A DNA stretch of 64,000 bases from Devosia sp. Root436 (GTDB lineage: Bacteria; Pseudomonadota; Alphaproteobacteria; Rhizobiales; Devosiaceae), in contig NZ_LMEM01000010.1 of the NCBI RefSeq assembly GCF_001426345.1, positions 340,135 through 404,134 of the forward strand, in the 5' to 3' direction. Positions 11,763 through 20,790 of the stretch are shown one piece after another; the first letter of the stretch is position 1, and the number at the start of each line of letters is the position of its first letter. Made by a program: the position numbers and the translations under genes. Below the pieces are notes generated by a model. That model was not told the DNA's origin. It worked only from the letters and a program-made list of their open reading frames with translations, and made no database searches.

Positions 11763-11969
11763 GTGGATAGTGCAAGGGCCGGGGAAATTCACAGGAACTT
11801 CCTGGCAGAAGACATGGGTGGCACCAATGTCACCCGCGTCAAATCGGCCCTGCAGATGCAGGGCCACGACTGCGGCCCGGCTCGCCCGCCTTCGGCCTGG
11901 CCGCTCACCGCGACGCAGCAGGATCGCCTGCGCGATTTCATGATCCAGAACAAGCTGATCGGAGCCTGA
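11763..11969 (+). pseudogene. C-terminal remnant of a DapA-family gene
   Basis: An open frame of 68 codons (GTG 11763). Its last 50 residues read like the extreme C terminus of dihydrodipicolinate-synthase-family enzymes: a KSALQMQGHDCGPARPP segment, then PLTATQQDRLRDFM. There is no TIM barrel and no catalytic Lys, and the frame upstream is closed. The most economical reading is that a deletion removed about 80% of a DapA-type gene and joined its tail to the regulator's promoter region. The tail now supplies the ribosome-binding GGAG for the next gene. It could still be translated as a small peptide; function is doubtful. Confidence 0.6.
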
Positions 11970-11971
11970 GC

Positions 11972-13012
11972 ATGGCGCGTATCGATGTCGACCGCCTGCG
12001 CCATGCGCTTGGCGCTCTCCTCACGGCCGGCGGCATGGATGCCGACAAGGCCCCTGTTGTCGCCGAGGTGCTGGTCGAAGCCGACATGATCGGCCACACC
12101 ACCCATGGCACGGGCCTGGTGGCGGGTTATCTCGATGGCCTGCGCAATGGCGAGCTCAAGGGGCAGGGCGATATCGAGGTCATTGCCGACCGCGGCGCCT
12201 GCATCACCTGGGATGGCCGCAAGCTGCCAGGGCCATGGCTGGTCCGCCGGGCGCTCGATCTGGCCTGCGCGCGGGTGGCCCAATATGGCGTGGTGACCGT
12301 CGCCATCCGCAACAGCCATCACACCGGGGCGCTGGCCGCCTATATGAGGCGGGTCACGGACCAGGGCTATGTCGTCCAGATGAACTGCTCCACCGTGTCG
12401 GCCTGCCGCATGGCCCCGTTCGGCGGCACCGAGCCGGTGCTGACGCCCAATCCCCAGGCCTATGGCTTTCCCACCGACGGGGACCCGATCCTCATCGATA
12501 TCAGCGCCTCCATCACCACGACCACCATGACACGGCAGCTGGCGGCCGCGGGGCAGCGCTATCCGGAGGCCTGGGGGCTCACCGCCGATGGCCAGCCCAC
12601 CGACGATCCCGAGGATGTGGTGTCGCGCGGCGGCACGCTCATGCCCATCGGCGGCGCGCGCAAGGGCTACAAGGGTTTCGGCATGGCGCTCGCCGTCGAT
12701 GTGCTGAGCCAGGGACTTGCCGGCAGCGGCCGCGCCGAACAGCACGAGCCGATGACGCTCTCGGTGTTCCTCCAGGTGCTCGATCCCGCCGCCTTCAGTG
12801 GCCGGGAGGCCTTCGTGACCGAGGCCAGCCATACCGCCGGCCTCTGCCGCGACAACCGGCCGGCGCCGGGCTTGGGCAAGGTGCGGGTGCCCGGCGACGG
12901 CGCCGCAGCATCACGGCGGCGCGCGCTGGCCGAAGGGGTCGAGATCGACGACGCCATTCTCGATGGCCTGGCGAGCCGGGCCACAGCCCTCAACGTGAAC
13001 TGGCCGCTCTGA
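11972..13012 (+). CDS. Ldh-family (malate/L-lactate/ureidoglycolate-type) NAD(P)-dependent oxidoreductase
   Basis: 346-residue member of the malate/L-lactate dehydrogenase family with the unusual Ldh_2 fold (YlbC, YiaK, ComC relatives). These reduce 2-keto acids or oxidise 2-hydroxy acids. Seen: N-terminal helical region with HTTHGTGLV near residue 35, the catalytic-His segment RNSHHTGALAAY near residue 112, and the cofactor-loop KGYKGFGMALAVD near residue 230. The start has GGAG at good spacing. It sits two bases after the DapA remnant and directly before an exporter gene. The substrate is likely a sugar-derived keto acid but cannot be fixed. Confidence 0.85.
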   Translation: MARIDVDRLRHALGALLTAGGMDADKAPVVAEVLVEADMIGHTTHGTGLVAGYLDGLRNGELKGQGDIEVIADRGACITWDGRKLPGPWLVRRALDLACARVAQYGVVTVAIRNSHHTGALAAYMRRVTDQGYVVQMNCSTVSACRMAPFGGTEPVLTPNPQAYGFPTDGDPILIDISASITTTTMTRQLAAAGQRYPEAWGLTADGQPTDDPEDVVSRGGTLMPIGGARKGYKGFGMALAVDVLSQGLAGSGRAEQHEPMTLSVFLQVLDPAAFSGREAFVTEASHTAGLCRDNRPAPGLGKVRVPGDGAAASRRRALAEGVEIDDAILDGLASRATALNVNWPL

Positions 13013-13891
13013 TTGCGCCTTAACCCCATTCTTGCCGGCTGCATGCTGATGCTGGTCGCTGCCGTGGTCGGGGTCATGGACGTGATCGCGGTGCGGCTCA
13101 TCGATGACCGCGTGCATCCGTTCGAGATCGTGTTCTTCCGCAATCTCTTCAGCATGCTGGCATTGATGGCGCTGATGCCGCGGGCCGAATGGCATTTGCG
13201 CGGCGGCACGCTGTGGCCGCTGCATATTGCGCGCGCCGTGCTCAAGCTCTTCGCGCTGGGCGCCTCCTTCATCGCCATTGGCCAATTGCCGCTGGCGACC
13301 GTGACCTCGATCGGCTTCACCACGCCGGTCTTCGCCGTCATCGGCGCGGTGCTCATCCTTGGCGAGCGCGTGCGCTGGCCGCAGATGGTGGCCCTGCTGA
13401 TCGGCTTCGGTGGCGTGCTGGTGGTGGTGCGGCCCGATGTGACGGCACCCGACTGGAACCTGCTCTATGCCTTTGCCTCGGCGCTGGCGCTGGCGGCCGT
13501 CATGCTGCTGCTCAAGGCCTCGGCCGACCGCGAGGACGGGCGCCGCGTCACCTGGCTCAACCTGATCCTCAGCGTGCCGCTGGCCGGGCTGATGTGCGCG
13601 CCATTCTGGTCCAATCCGGCTCCGCTCGACCTCGCCATCATGGCCATTCAGGGCGTGGGTGGATTGCTGGCGCAACTCTCGGTATCGGCCGCCATGCGCA
13701 TGGGCCGGGCATCGGTATTGATTATCGTCGACTTCATCCGATTGCCCCTGGCCATCGGCGCCGGGCTGCTGTTTTTTGGGGAATCGCTCGATGCGCCGAT
13801 CATTGCCGGCGGGGCGCTGATCCTGGTCTCGCTGCTGCTCAACGGCTTCGTCGCCTCACGCCACCGGGACGTGGTGACGCCGCCGGGCTGA
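13013..13891 (+). CDS. EamA/DMT-family transporter
   Basis: About 292 residues with ten predicted hydrophobic segments in two EamA repeats (roughly 5-140 and 150-285), an inner-membrane metabolite exporter type. The first repeat ends with the typical GERVRWPQMVALLIGFGGVLVVVRP. TTG 13013 directly abuts the previous stop. ATG 13043 is an alternative start that would shorten the first helix. It is cotranscribed with the Ldh-family gene, perhaps exporting a pathway acid (inference). Confidence 0.82.
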   Translation: MRLNPILAGCMLMLVAAVVGVMDVIAVRLIDDRVHPFEIVFFRNLFSMLALMALMPRAEWHLRGGTLWPLHIARAVLKLFALGASFIAIGQLPLATVTSIGFTTPVFAVIGAVLILGERVRWPQMVALLIGFGGVLVVVRPDVTAPDWNLLYAFASALALAAVMLLLKASADREDGRRVTWLNLILSVPLAGLMCAPFWSNPAPLDLAIMAIQGVGGLLAQLSVSAAMRMGRASVLIIVDFIRLPLAIGAGLLFFGESLDAPIIAGGALILVSLLLNGFVASRHRDVVTPPG

Positions 13892-13920
13892 AGATCGTTG
13901 ATCTCGATGCGTGGAAATGG

Positions 13921-13993
13921 TGCCGCTTAGGTGACTCGAACACCTGACCCCATCATTACGAATGATGTGCTCTACCAACTGAGCTAAAGCGGC
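13921..13993 (-). tRNA. tRNA-Thr (anticodon CGU)
   Basis: On the minus strand a complete 73-base cloverleaf reads GCCGCTT acceptor, D-arm GCTC...GAGC, anticodon stem CATCA/TGATG with loop TTCGTAA, T-arm AGGTG TTCGAGT CACCT and closing AAGCGGC plus discriminator A. Anticodon CGU reads ACG Thr codons. No CCA is encoded at once in the strand read here. A truncated 5'-half copy lies 96 bases upstream of it. Confidence 0.95.
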
Positions 13994-14080
13994 TTAACCC
14001 TTCACACTGGCCATACTATGGCCCTACTAACTTTCACTCACCAGCCCCAACTCACTGGCTTCGAACCTCATTCTGTAGCG

Positions 14081-14128
14081 GACCCGCTAATTACGAATGA
14101 TGTGCTCTACCAACTGAGCTAAAGCGGC
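14081..14128 (-). pseudogene. Truncated 5' half of tRNA-Thr
   Basis: Minus-strand bases 14128 to 14090 are identical over 39 bases to the first 39 bases of the intact tRNA-Thr: acceptor 5' strand, D-arm, anticodon 5' strand and loop. Identity stops two bases past the anticodon, and the following bases cannot pair to close the anticodon stem. The identity starts exactly at the mature 5' end. It begins 13 bases after the hemY stop codon. It looks like an attachment-site scar or a broken duplication. Confidence 0.85.
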
Positions 14129-14141
14129 AACGGCTGGCCTT

Positions 14142-15509
14142 TTACGTTGGGTTGGCGGCCGGTGCAAGAGGCAAGGGGGCTTCCGCGGGCAATTGCGGGG
14201 GGAGCGGTTCGGCGATCGGGCGGCCGGTGATGGTCATCGGCACTTTCCACTCGAAAGCGTCGAGCTTGCCAGTGACCGGGGATATCGGCTCCCATTCGTC
14301 GCTGACCAGGCCATCGGCGGTCCAGGCCGGGTCGCGCGGGGCGCGGACGGCGCGGGCCAGCCATTCGCGGGCCTTGCCCTGGTCGCCGCTCTGGCCTTCC
14401 TCGATCTCGGCCATCAGGCTGGCGACGCCCTGGGTGGCCTCGGGGCCGATGAAGGGCGCCAGCGCCGATCGGGCCAGGGGCCAGTCATAGGCATCGATGG
14501 CGGCGCGGGCCAGGGCCATGCCGGCGGCGCGATGTGGCGGCGGGGTCTCGATGATTTCGCCCAGGCGCTTGAGCCGTTCCACCGCCGAGGCGCCGGGTTG
14601 GGCATGGGCATAGAGCGCGGCGATATCGGGGTGGCCGGTAGCGCGCCAGATGCGGCGCAGCAGGCTCATGGCCTTGCGCGTCTCGCCCCTGTTGATGTGG
14701 ATGCGGGCGGCGATCAGGGCTGCCGGCACAAAGTCGGGCAGCAGCTTGAGCGCGGTCAGCGCGTGGTCGAGCCCGGCCAGCGGCGCGCTGGTCTCGGCCT
14801 CGCGGGCGCGGGCGGTTTCGATCACCGCCTGGCGGCGGCGCTTGCGGGCGCGGTCCTCGCGGCTCTGCGCCTGCTCGACATTGACCATGGCCACCGCATC
14901 GGCCCATTGGCCGCGCCGCGTCAGGTCGTCGAAGACGGCGTCGGCAGCCCAGCTGCTTTGCGGCGCCAGCGCCAGGGCCTTGCGGGCAAAGGTCAGCGCC
15001 GCTTCGGGCCGTTGCTGGGTGCGGGCCTGGTCGTAAAGTCCGGTCAATGCGGCGACTGCGGTCTTTTCGCTGGCGATGAGGGCGCGGTAATGCTCGCGTG
15101 CCGCCGGCATGTCGCCCAAAGCCAGGTCGGCGCGGGCCTCGAGCAGCCTTGCGGCGGCATTGGCGGGCAGGCGGGCCTGCGCCTCGCGCGCCAGCATGCG
15201 GGCACGGCCCGGATCGCCGGCCTGCAGGGCCACGATGGCGTCGGACAAGGCTTCGACCCCCTGCTCGCGCCGGCGTTCGCGGCTGCGGCGGGCCATGTTG
15301 CGCGGCGCCGACAGGATGCGCCGGACGATGGCCCAAAGGCCGATGACCACGATGGCCACGACGATGACCATGAAGATGGCCGCGCCCAACCTGGGCTGCA
15401 TGCGATAGCCGGCTGCTTCCAGTGTCAGCGTGCCGGGCAGCGAAATCAGCCAGGCCGCCAGTGCGGCAACCAGCAGGCTGCCTGTTATCCAGGAGGCGAG
15501 GCGGATCAT
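14142..15509 (-). CDS. hemY: HemY-family membrane TPR protein
   Basis: 455-residue inner-membrane protein of the proteobacterial HemY type, not the Bacillus protoporphyrinogen oxidase. It has two N-terminal membrane helices (about 5-25 and 42-65), a basic stretch (RNMARRSRERRREQG), then a long helical TPR-like region with repeated Ala/Leu-rich helices from residue 85 to about 380. The tail is Pro-rich. Its ATG overlaps the upstream stop by ATGA. It ends the hemC-hemD-Mic60-hemY operon. Its exact role in heme synthesis is not established; a scaffold function is usually suggested. Confidence 0.88.
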   Translation of the reverse strand: MIRLASWITGSLLVAALAAWLISLPGTLTLEAAGYRMQPRLGAAIFMVIVVAIVVIGLWAIVRRILSAPRNMARRSRERRREQGVEALSDAIVALQAGDPGRARMLAREAQARLPANAAARLLEARADLALGDMPAAREHYRALIASEKTAVAALTGLYDQARTQQRPEAALTFARKALALAPQSSWAADAVFDDLTRRGQWADAVAMVNVEQAQSREDRARKRRRQAVIETARAREAETSAPLAGLDHALTALKLLPDFVPAALIAARIHINRGETRKAMSLLRRIWRATGHPDIAALYAHAQPGASAVERLKRLGEIIETPPPHRAAGMALARAAIDAYDWPLARSALAPFIGPEATQGVASLMAEIEEGQSGDQGKAREWLARAVRAPRDPAWTADGLVSDEWEPISPVTGKLDAFEWKVPMTITGRPIAEPLPPQLPAEAPLPLAPAANPT

Positions 15510-16681
15510 TGGCCGACTCCGCCGGCAAGGGCGCTGGCCCGCAGCGTATCGAGGAAGCGCGCGGCCTCGGCCTGGCCAGCGATCAGGGCCGGCACATCCT
15601 CGCCGGCCGCCAGCATGGGGGCGGGCAGGGCTGGCAGCAGGGTTTCGGCGGTGACGAAATCGCGGCGGGCAATGGCGCCTTCAAGGCGCGACATCACCGC
15701 TTCGGGGGTATCGCCCGCGATCTCGCCGGTGGGCCGCAGCGCAATAGCCGAGCGGAACCAGTCGAGCGCGCCATCCTGCCATTGCGCCGTGGGATCGGCC
15801 GGGCGGCCCGCCAGCATGGCCGGCAGCACTGCGGCGAAACGGCTGGAGATCACGTCGGGGCGCGTGAGACCGGTTTCGGCATTATTGGCGATGGCGGTGG
15901 GCACCGCGGCCTCGGGCATGGCGGCGCGCAGCGCAGCCAGCTCGGTTTCATAGGGCCGGCCATTGGCAAAGGCGGTTTCGAAGCCGGACAGGATCAGCGG
16001 CAATTGCAGCACCGCGCCGATATCGCCGGGCTGCTCGGCCAGCGTGGCTGTGGTCGCGGTCATGGTGGTGTCGAGGGTGCGCAATCCGGCTTCGGCGGTG
16101 CCGAGCCGGGCGGCGACTTCGTCGAGCCTTGTGCCCAGTGCGGCGAGGTCGGTGCGCAGGGCGTCGGCTGCGCCGCTATCGGCAGCGGGGGCCGGCGTGG
16201 CAGCCAGCGTATCCATGCGGGTGGTGAGCGCGGCGATATCGGCCTCGATTTCCGTGAGATCGACCGGCGCGGCGCCGGTGGTGGAGGGGGCTGCCGATTC
16301 GAGGGCGCCGATGCGCTGGTTGAGCGTCGCCAGCTCGCTTTGGGTGGTCTCGGTCACCGTCTCCAGTTCGGGAATGGCGGTGGCAAATTGGGCGAGGCGC
16401 GGATCGGCCACCGGGGCGGGTGCGGGCATCGATGGCCACAGGCCGAACCAGGCGAGGGCATAGGCCGCGGCGAGGCCGAGCACGCCGCCAAGCACCGCAG
16501 CGCCGAAGGCAAAGCTCCCGGCTTGCCGCGGGCCTGCCGCCGGTTTGCCCGCCGCTTGCTCGCTCTTTGCCTGCGCCTGCCTGGTTTCCGGCTTGTCGGC
16601 GCCGGTTTCGCGCGGTTTGAGGTCGAGCACCGGCGGTTTGACCGGGCCGGTCTTGCTTTCGGTCGGCTTGCTGTCCGCCAT
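15506..16681 (-). CDS. Alphaproteobacterial Mic60/mitofilin-domain protein
   Basis: 391-residue membrane protein: a Lys/Pro-rich cytosolic head (about 1-50), one membrane helix (SFAFGAAVLGGVLGLAAAYALAW, about 58-80), a coiled-coil periplasmic stretch (about 95-220) and a C-terminal helical domain. This layout and its place beside hemY and hemD are those of the alphaproteobacterial Mic60 homologues, which bend the inner membrane and make contacts to the outer membrane. ATG 16681 has AGAGGA upstream. An earlier ATG at 16711 overlaps the hemD stop and would add ten residues. Confidence 0.82.
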   Translation of the reverse strand: MADSKPTESKTGPVKPPVLDLKPRETGADKPETRQAQAKSEQAAGKPAAGPRQAGSFAFGAAVLGGVLGLAAAYALAWFGLWPSMPAPAPVADPRLAQFATAIPELETVTETTQSELATLNQRIGALESAAPSTTGAAPVDLTEIEADIAALTTRMDTLAATPAPAADSGAADALRTDLAALGTRLDEVAARLGTAEAGLRTLDTTMTATTATLAEQPGDIGAVLQLPLILSGFETAFANGRPYETELAALRAAMPEAAVPTAIANNAETGLTRPDVISSRFAAVLPAMLAGRPADPTAQWQDGALDWFRSAIALRPTGEIAGDTPEAVMSRLEGAIARRDFVTAETLLPALPAPMLAAGEDVPALIAGQAEAARFLDTLRASALAGGVGQ

Positions 16682-16707
16682 GGCAGTGTCCTCTTCTTGG
16701 GTGCCGA

Positions 16708-17433
16708 TCATGGCCCAGTTTGCTCGCGGGCAAAAGCCAAAGCGAGTGCCATCATGGCGTCTTCGTCGGGCCGGTCGGCCAGGCTGATGCGGCTGAAGCG
16801 CGCTTCGAGCAGTGGCTCGGCCACCGCCTCGGACATGCAGAGCATGGCCGGGCGGTTGCGGCGCTCGCGCTGCAAAGTGCCGGCCAGCCGGGCGAATATC
16901 TCGGACGAACGGCGCGAATAGGCCAGTACCGCGCCGATTTCTCCGCCCAGTTCGGCCAGAACGGTATCGGGCAGGGCGTCGGCCGCCACCATTTCATAGA
17001 CCTTCGAAGTCGCCACCATGACGCCCAAGGGCGCCAGGGCCTTGGCGAGGTCGGCGCTTTGATGCTTGCCGGCGGGATAGAAGATCGGTCCGCGCATGCG
17101 GGCTATGGTCATGGCATTGACCAGGTCCTGGAAGGCCCCGGCGGCGCTGCTGACCCGGACAAAGCCGGCCTCGTTGGCCTCGCGCGCCGTATGGTCGCCT
17201 ACGGCGAAAACCGGCAGGTGGCGGTATCGGTCGAGCATATTGCGGTCGGCCAGCGCGCGGATGGCATTGGCTGACGTCAGCACCATCGCGGTGAAGCCAT
17301 CTGGCGGCGGCAGGCTGCCCTCAAGCGTCTGGCGCACCATGAGGGGCGCGGCAATGGCCTCGATGCCGAGCGCACCGAGCCGGGCCAGCGTGGCCTGCGC
17401 ATCGGGCTCGGGCCGGGTCACCAGCATCTTCAT
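16708..17433 (-). CDS. hemD: Uroporphyrinogen-III synthase
   Basis: 241-residue cytosolic enzyme that cyclises hydroxymethylbilane with ring-D inversion. It begins with MLVTRPEPDAQATLARL, typical of HemD, and has the two-domain pattern with weakly conserved motifs such as VLTSANAIRAL near residue 58 and YPAGKHQSADLAKAL near residue 120. The start at 17433 overlaps the hemC stop by ATGA, so the two are translationally coupled. The family diverges quickly, so gene order carries much of the assignment. Confidence 0.9.
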   Translation of the reverse strand: MKMLVTRPEPDAQATLARLGALGIEAIAAPLMVRQTLEGSLPPPDGFTAMVLTSANAIRALADRNMLDRYRHLPVFAVGDHTAREANEAGFVRVSSAAGAFQDLVNAMTIARMRGPIFYPAGKHQSADLAKALAPLGVMVATSKVYEMVAADALPDTVLAELGGEIGAVLAYSRRSSEIFARLAGTLQRERRNRPAMLCMSEAVAEPLLEARFSRISLADRPDEDAMMALALAFAREQTGP

Positions 17434-18374
17434 GAGCGTTGCGCCCATTGCGCCAGCCATTCCGTGCCGGCCTGCGCGATCAGGTCGTCGCCCACCTGGC
17501 GGCCGAGCGCTTCGGGATCGCTGCCGGTGGCAGCGCTGTTGAATTCCGTGCGGCCATCCAGGCTCAATATCTGCCCCTTGAGGGTCAGCGTGGCGCCATC
17601 GAGCCGGGTCAAGGCGCCGACCGGCGTGCGGCAGGAGCCGTCGAGCACGGCCAGCATGGCGCGTTCGGCAAGAATCGCCTTGTGGGTGGGGGCGTGGTCC
17701 AGCGCCGCGACGATTCCGGCCATGCGCGCGTCATCGCTGCGTACGGCCAGGCCGATGGCGCCCTGCGCCGGGGCCGGCATGAAGATTTCGGGGTCGAGCA
17801 GGGCGGTGGCCCGGTGGCCCTCGCCCAGCCGGTTGAGCCCGGCCATGGCCAGCATGGTGCCGTCGGCCACGCCATCGAGCAGTTTTTGCAGCCGTGTGCC
17901 GACATTGCCGCGGAAGGGCACGATGTTGAGGTCGGGCCGCAGGCGCAAAACCTGCGCGGCGCGGCGAATGGACGAGGTGCCGAACCTGCCGCGCTCGGGC
18001 AGGTAGTCGATGCCGCGCGCCTTGACAGAGAGGAAAGCGTCGCGCACGTCCTCGCGTTCGAGAAAGGCCACGAGGCTGATGCCATCGGGCAGGCGCGTCG
18101 CCACATCCTTGGAGGAATGGACGCCGATATCGACCCGGCCCGACAGCATGGCCTCGTCGATTTCCTTGGTGAACAGGCCCTTGCCGCCGATTTCGATCAG
18201 GCTGGCATTGCTGGCCTGGCTGCGGTCGCCGCCGGTGGAAATCACCTCGATGGCGATATCATCCTCGCTGACGCCATGGGCTTCGCTCAGCAGGCGCCGC
18301 ACCAGCCGCGCCTGGGCCAAGGCCAGCGGGCTGCCGCGTGTTCCGATCCGGGCGAATGGTGTCGAAGATTGCAA
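17430..18374 (-). CDS. hemC: Porphobilinogen deaminase (hydroxymethylbilane synthase)
   Basis: 314 residues, the normal length, polymerising four porphobilinogens into hydroxymethylbilane. Seen: IGTRGSPLALAQA at the N terminus, the Lys/Arg-rich substrate-binding segment RFGTSSIRRAAQ near residue 135, and the dipyrromethane-attachment Cys in LDGSCRTPVGA near residue 250. First gene of the leftward heme operon. It is divergent from tsaD with only a few dozen bases between, which must hold both promoters. Confidence 0.96.
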   Translation of the reverse strand: MQSSTPFARIGTRGSPLALAQARLVRRLLSEAHGVSEDDIAIEVISTGGDRSQASNASLIEIGGKGLFTKEIDEAMLSGRVDIGVHSSKDVATRLPDGISLVAFLEREDVRDAFLSVKARGIDYLPERGRFGTSSIRRAAQVLRLRPDLNIVPFRGNVGTRLQKLLDGVADGTMLAMAGLNRLGEGHRATALLDPEIFMPAPAQGAIGLAVRSDDARMAGIVAALDHAPTHKAILAERAMLAVLDGSCRTPVGALTRLDGATLTLKGQILSLDGRTEFNSAATGSDPEALGRQVGDDLIAQAGTEWLAQWAQRS

Positions 18375-18431
18375 AGTCCGAACGTCCTATAGTAGGCAGG
18401 GTTGACCCCCAGAGGGAGTAACCAGTTCATC

Positions 18432-19511
18432 GTGACCGGGCAAGCGCCAGCCATCATCCTCGGCATAGAGACCAGCTGCGACGAAACCGCGGCAGCTGTG
18501 GTCCTGCGCGACGAATCCGGCAGAGCCACGATTGCCTCCAATGTGGTGCGCAGCCAGCTCGATGAACATGCGGCATTCGGCGGCGTGGTGCCTGAACTGG
18601 CGGCACGCGCCCATGTCACCTATCTCGACCATATCATCGCCCAGGCCTGCCGCGAGGCCGGCGTAAGGCTGGACGAGGTCGACGCCATCGCCGCCACGGC
18701 CGGGCCGGGGCTGATCGGGGGCGTACTGGTGGGTCTCACCACCGCCAAGGCGCTGGCGGCGGCGCTGGGCAAGCCGCTGATCGCGGTCAATCATCTGGAA
18801 GCCCATGCGCTGACGGCGCGGCTGACCGACGGGGTGCAGTTCCCCTATCTGATGCTGCTGGTGAGCGGCGGGCACAGCCAGTTCGTGCTGGCGCGTGGCG
18901 TCGGCGATTACGAGCGCTGGGGCACGACGATCGACGATGCTTTGGGCGAGGCCTTCGACAAGGTGGCCAAGCTGCTAAGCCTCGGCCATCCCGGTGGGCC
19001 GGCCGTCGAGGCCATCGCCAAGTCCGGCGACCCGAAGCGCTTCAAGTTTCCGCGACCACTGCTGCGCGAGGCGCGGCTCGATTTTTCCTTTTCCGGTCTC
19101 AAGACTGCGGTGCGGCTGCAGGCCGAGGCATTGGCGCCGCTGGGTGACCAGGATGTGGCCGATATCGCCGCCAGCTTTCAGGCGGCGGTGGCCGAAGTGG
19201 TCGCGGTGCGCGCCGGGCAGGCTTTGGCCAAGTTCAAGGCTGAATTGCCCGATGCCAGCCCGCAACTGGTGGTGGCCGGCGGCGTTGCCGCCAATCAGGC
19301 CATCGGCAGCGCTTTGCGCGGTGCCTGTGCCGAGGCGGGTGCCGCGCTCATCGTGCCGCCCATCGCGCTCTGCACCGACAATGGCGCCATGGTCGCCTGG
19401 GCCGGGGCTGAGCGTTTTGCGTTAGGCGTACATGACGGGCTCGAATTCACCGCCCGGCCGCGCTGGCCGCTCGATCTCGATGACATGAGGATAGCCCCCG
19501 ATGCGGCTTGA
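18432..19511 (+). CDS. tsaD: tRNA N6-threonylcarbamoyladenosine transferase subunit
   Basis: ASKHA-fold enzyme transferring the threonylcarbamoyl group to A37 of ANN-decoding tRNAs. About 359 residues from GTG 18432; TTG 18402 is an alternative start ten codons upstream. Seen: [12 protein letters not shown] at the start, iron-site NHLEAHALT near residue 120, LLVSGGHSQ near residue 144 and the late [11 protein letters not shown]. It overlaps gpsA by 11 bases. MtaB, which acts on the same modified base, is encoded at 24-25 kb on the other strand. Confidence 0.94.
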   Translation: MTGQAPAIILGIETSCDETAAAVVLRDESGRATIASNVVRSQLDEHAAFGGVVPELAARAHVTYLDHIIAQACREAGVRLDEVDAIAATAGPGLIGGVLVGLTTAKALAAALGKPLIAVNHLEAHALTARLTDGVQFPYLMLLVSGGHSQFVLARGVGDYERWGTTIDDALGEAFDKVAKLLSLGHPGGPAVEAIAKSGDPKRFKFPRPLLREARLDFSFSGLKTAVRLQAEALAPLGDQDVADIAASFQAAVAEVVAVRAGQALAKFKAELPDASPQLVVAGGVAANQAIGSALRGACAEAGAALIVPPIALCTDNGAMVAWAGAERFALGVHDGLEFTARPRWPLDLDDMRIAPDAA

Positions 19512-20487
19512 AACGGTCTCGGTCATCGGCGGCGGGGCCTGGGGTACGGCACTGGCGCAGGCTGCCGCCATGGCCGGGCGCACGGTGTCGCTGGTGGCGC
19601 GGGATGCGAGCCAGGTCGACGAGATCAATACCAGCCATGCCAATGCCCGCTATCTGGGAGCGCAGAAGCTTCATCCGGCCATCAGCGCCACGACCGCCGC
19701 AGGCGATGCCGACATCGTCATCCTGGCTGTCCCCGCCCAATCGAGCCGTGCCGCCCTGGCGGCGCTCGACCCCGTTCTCCTCGCCGGCAAGCCGGTGGTG
19801 CTGTCGGCCAAGGGGCTCGAAACAGGCACGCTGCAGCGGCAGAGCGAAATTCTCAACGACATGGCGCCCGATGCCATTCCCTTCGTTCTGTCCGGCCCCA
19901 GCTTTGCCATGGATGTGGCGGCAGGCCGGCCGACGGCGGTGACGCTGGCGGGCGACGATGCCAACGAGACCTCGGCGCTGGCGGCGGCGCTGGCCGGGCC
20001 CAGCTTCCGCCCCTATGCCGCCGATGACCGTATCGGGGTCGAGATCGCCGGGGCGCTGAAGAATGTCTATGCCCTGGCCTGCGGCGCCGTCGATGGCGCC
20101 GGCCTGGGCGCATCGGCCCGCTCGGCGCTGATCGCCCGCGCCTATGCGGAAATGGCGCGCATGGTCTCGGCCATGGGCGGTTCGGCAGCGACGCTGACCG
20201 GCCTTGCCGGGCTGGGCGACCTGACGCTGACCTGTACCTCGGTGCAGTCGCGCAACTACCAGTTCGGCATGGCGCTGGGCCGCGGCCAATCGGTGGAAGC
20301 CATCATCGCCGATGGCGCCAAGCTGGCAGAAGGCGTCGCCACGACACCGGTTGCCGAGGCGCTGGCGCGCAGCCTTGCCGTCGAGGCGCCGCTGATCCAG
20401 GCGGTGCATGCCGTGCTGAGCGGCAGCGCCGATATTGCCACAGTCGTTGCGGGGCTGATGTCCCGCCCACTCAAACGGGAGGATTGA
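19501..20487 (+). CDS. gpsA: Glycerol-3-phosphate dehydrogenase [NAD(P)+]
   Basis: 328-residue cytosolic enzyme reducing dihydroxyacetone phosphate to sn-glycerol-3-phosphate for phospholipids. Seen: nucleotide-binding [13 protein letters not shown] at residues 7-19, [13 protein letters not shown] near residue 130, the catalytic Lys in [13 protein letters not shown] near residue 187, and [13 protein letters not shown] near residue 240. ATG 19501 lies within the end of tsaD, with AGGATAG upstream. Two small genes follow in the same operon. Confidence 0.96.
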   Translation: MRLETVSVIGGGAWGTALAQAAAMAGRTVSLVARDASQVDEINTSHANARYLGAQKLHPAISATTAAGDADIVILAVPAQSSRAALAALDPVLLAGKPVVLSAKGLETGTLQRQSEILNDMAPDAIPFVLSGPSFAMDVAAGRPTAVTLAGDDANETSALAAALAGPSFRPYAADDRIGVEIAGALKNVYALACGAVDGAGLGASARSALIARAYAEMARMVSAMGGSAATLTGLAGLGDLTLTCTSVQSRNYQFGMALGRGQSVEAIIADGAKLAEGVATTPVAEALARSLAVEAPLIQAVHAVLSGSADIATVVAGLMSRPLKRED

Positions 20488-20491
20488 TCCC

Positions 20492-20788
20492 ATGCCGCTC
20501 TTCGTGATGATCGCCAAGGACAAGCCGGGAACCGGCGACAAGCGTACCGCCACCCGGCCGGTGCATATGGATCACCTCACCGCCATGGGCGACAAGCTGG
20601 TCTTTGCCGGTGCGCTGATGGGTGAGGACGGCAATCCCGAAGGCTCGCTGCTGGTGCTGGAAGCCGATAATCTCGAAGCGGCCAAGGCGGTGTTGCTGGC
20701 CGATCCCTTCGTGTCCGAGGGCATTTTCGGTTCGGTCGAGGTCAAGCCGTGGCGCATCGCTTTCAACCATAGCGGACGGGAGTTCTAG
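20492..20788 (+). CDS. YciI-family protein
   Basis: 98 residues with the ferredoxin-like YciI fold: PLFVMIAKDKPG at the start, the conserved RPVHMDHL His/Asp pair near residue 25, and the SVEVKPWRI end. Enzymatic role unknown for most members; fusions suggest small-molecule chemistry. It starts four bases after gpsA and is followed two bases later by the EVE gene, an order common in related bacteria. Confidence 0.88.
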   Translation: MPLFVMIAKDKPGTGDKRTATRPVHMDHLTAMGDKLVFAGALMGEDGNPEGSLLVLEADNLEAAKAVLLADPFVSEGIFGSVEVKPWRIAFNHSGREF

Positions 20789-20790
20789 CC

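Noticed and set aside
14010..14024. GGCCATA-C-TATGGCC inverted repeat as a terminator of the tRNA transcript
   Set aside because: It lies upstream of the intact tRNA in its direction of transcription and has no T-run; kept only as part of the possible integration scar.
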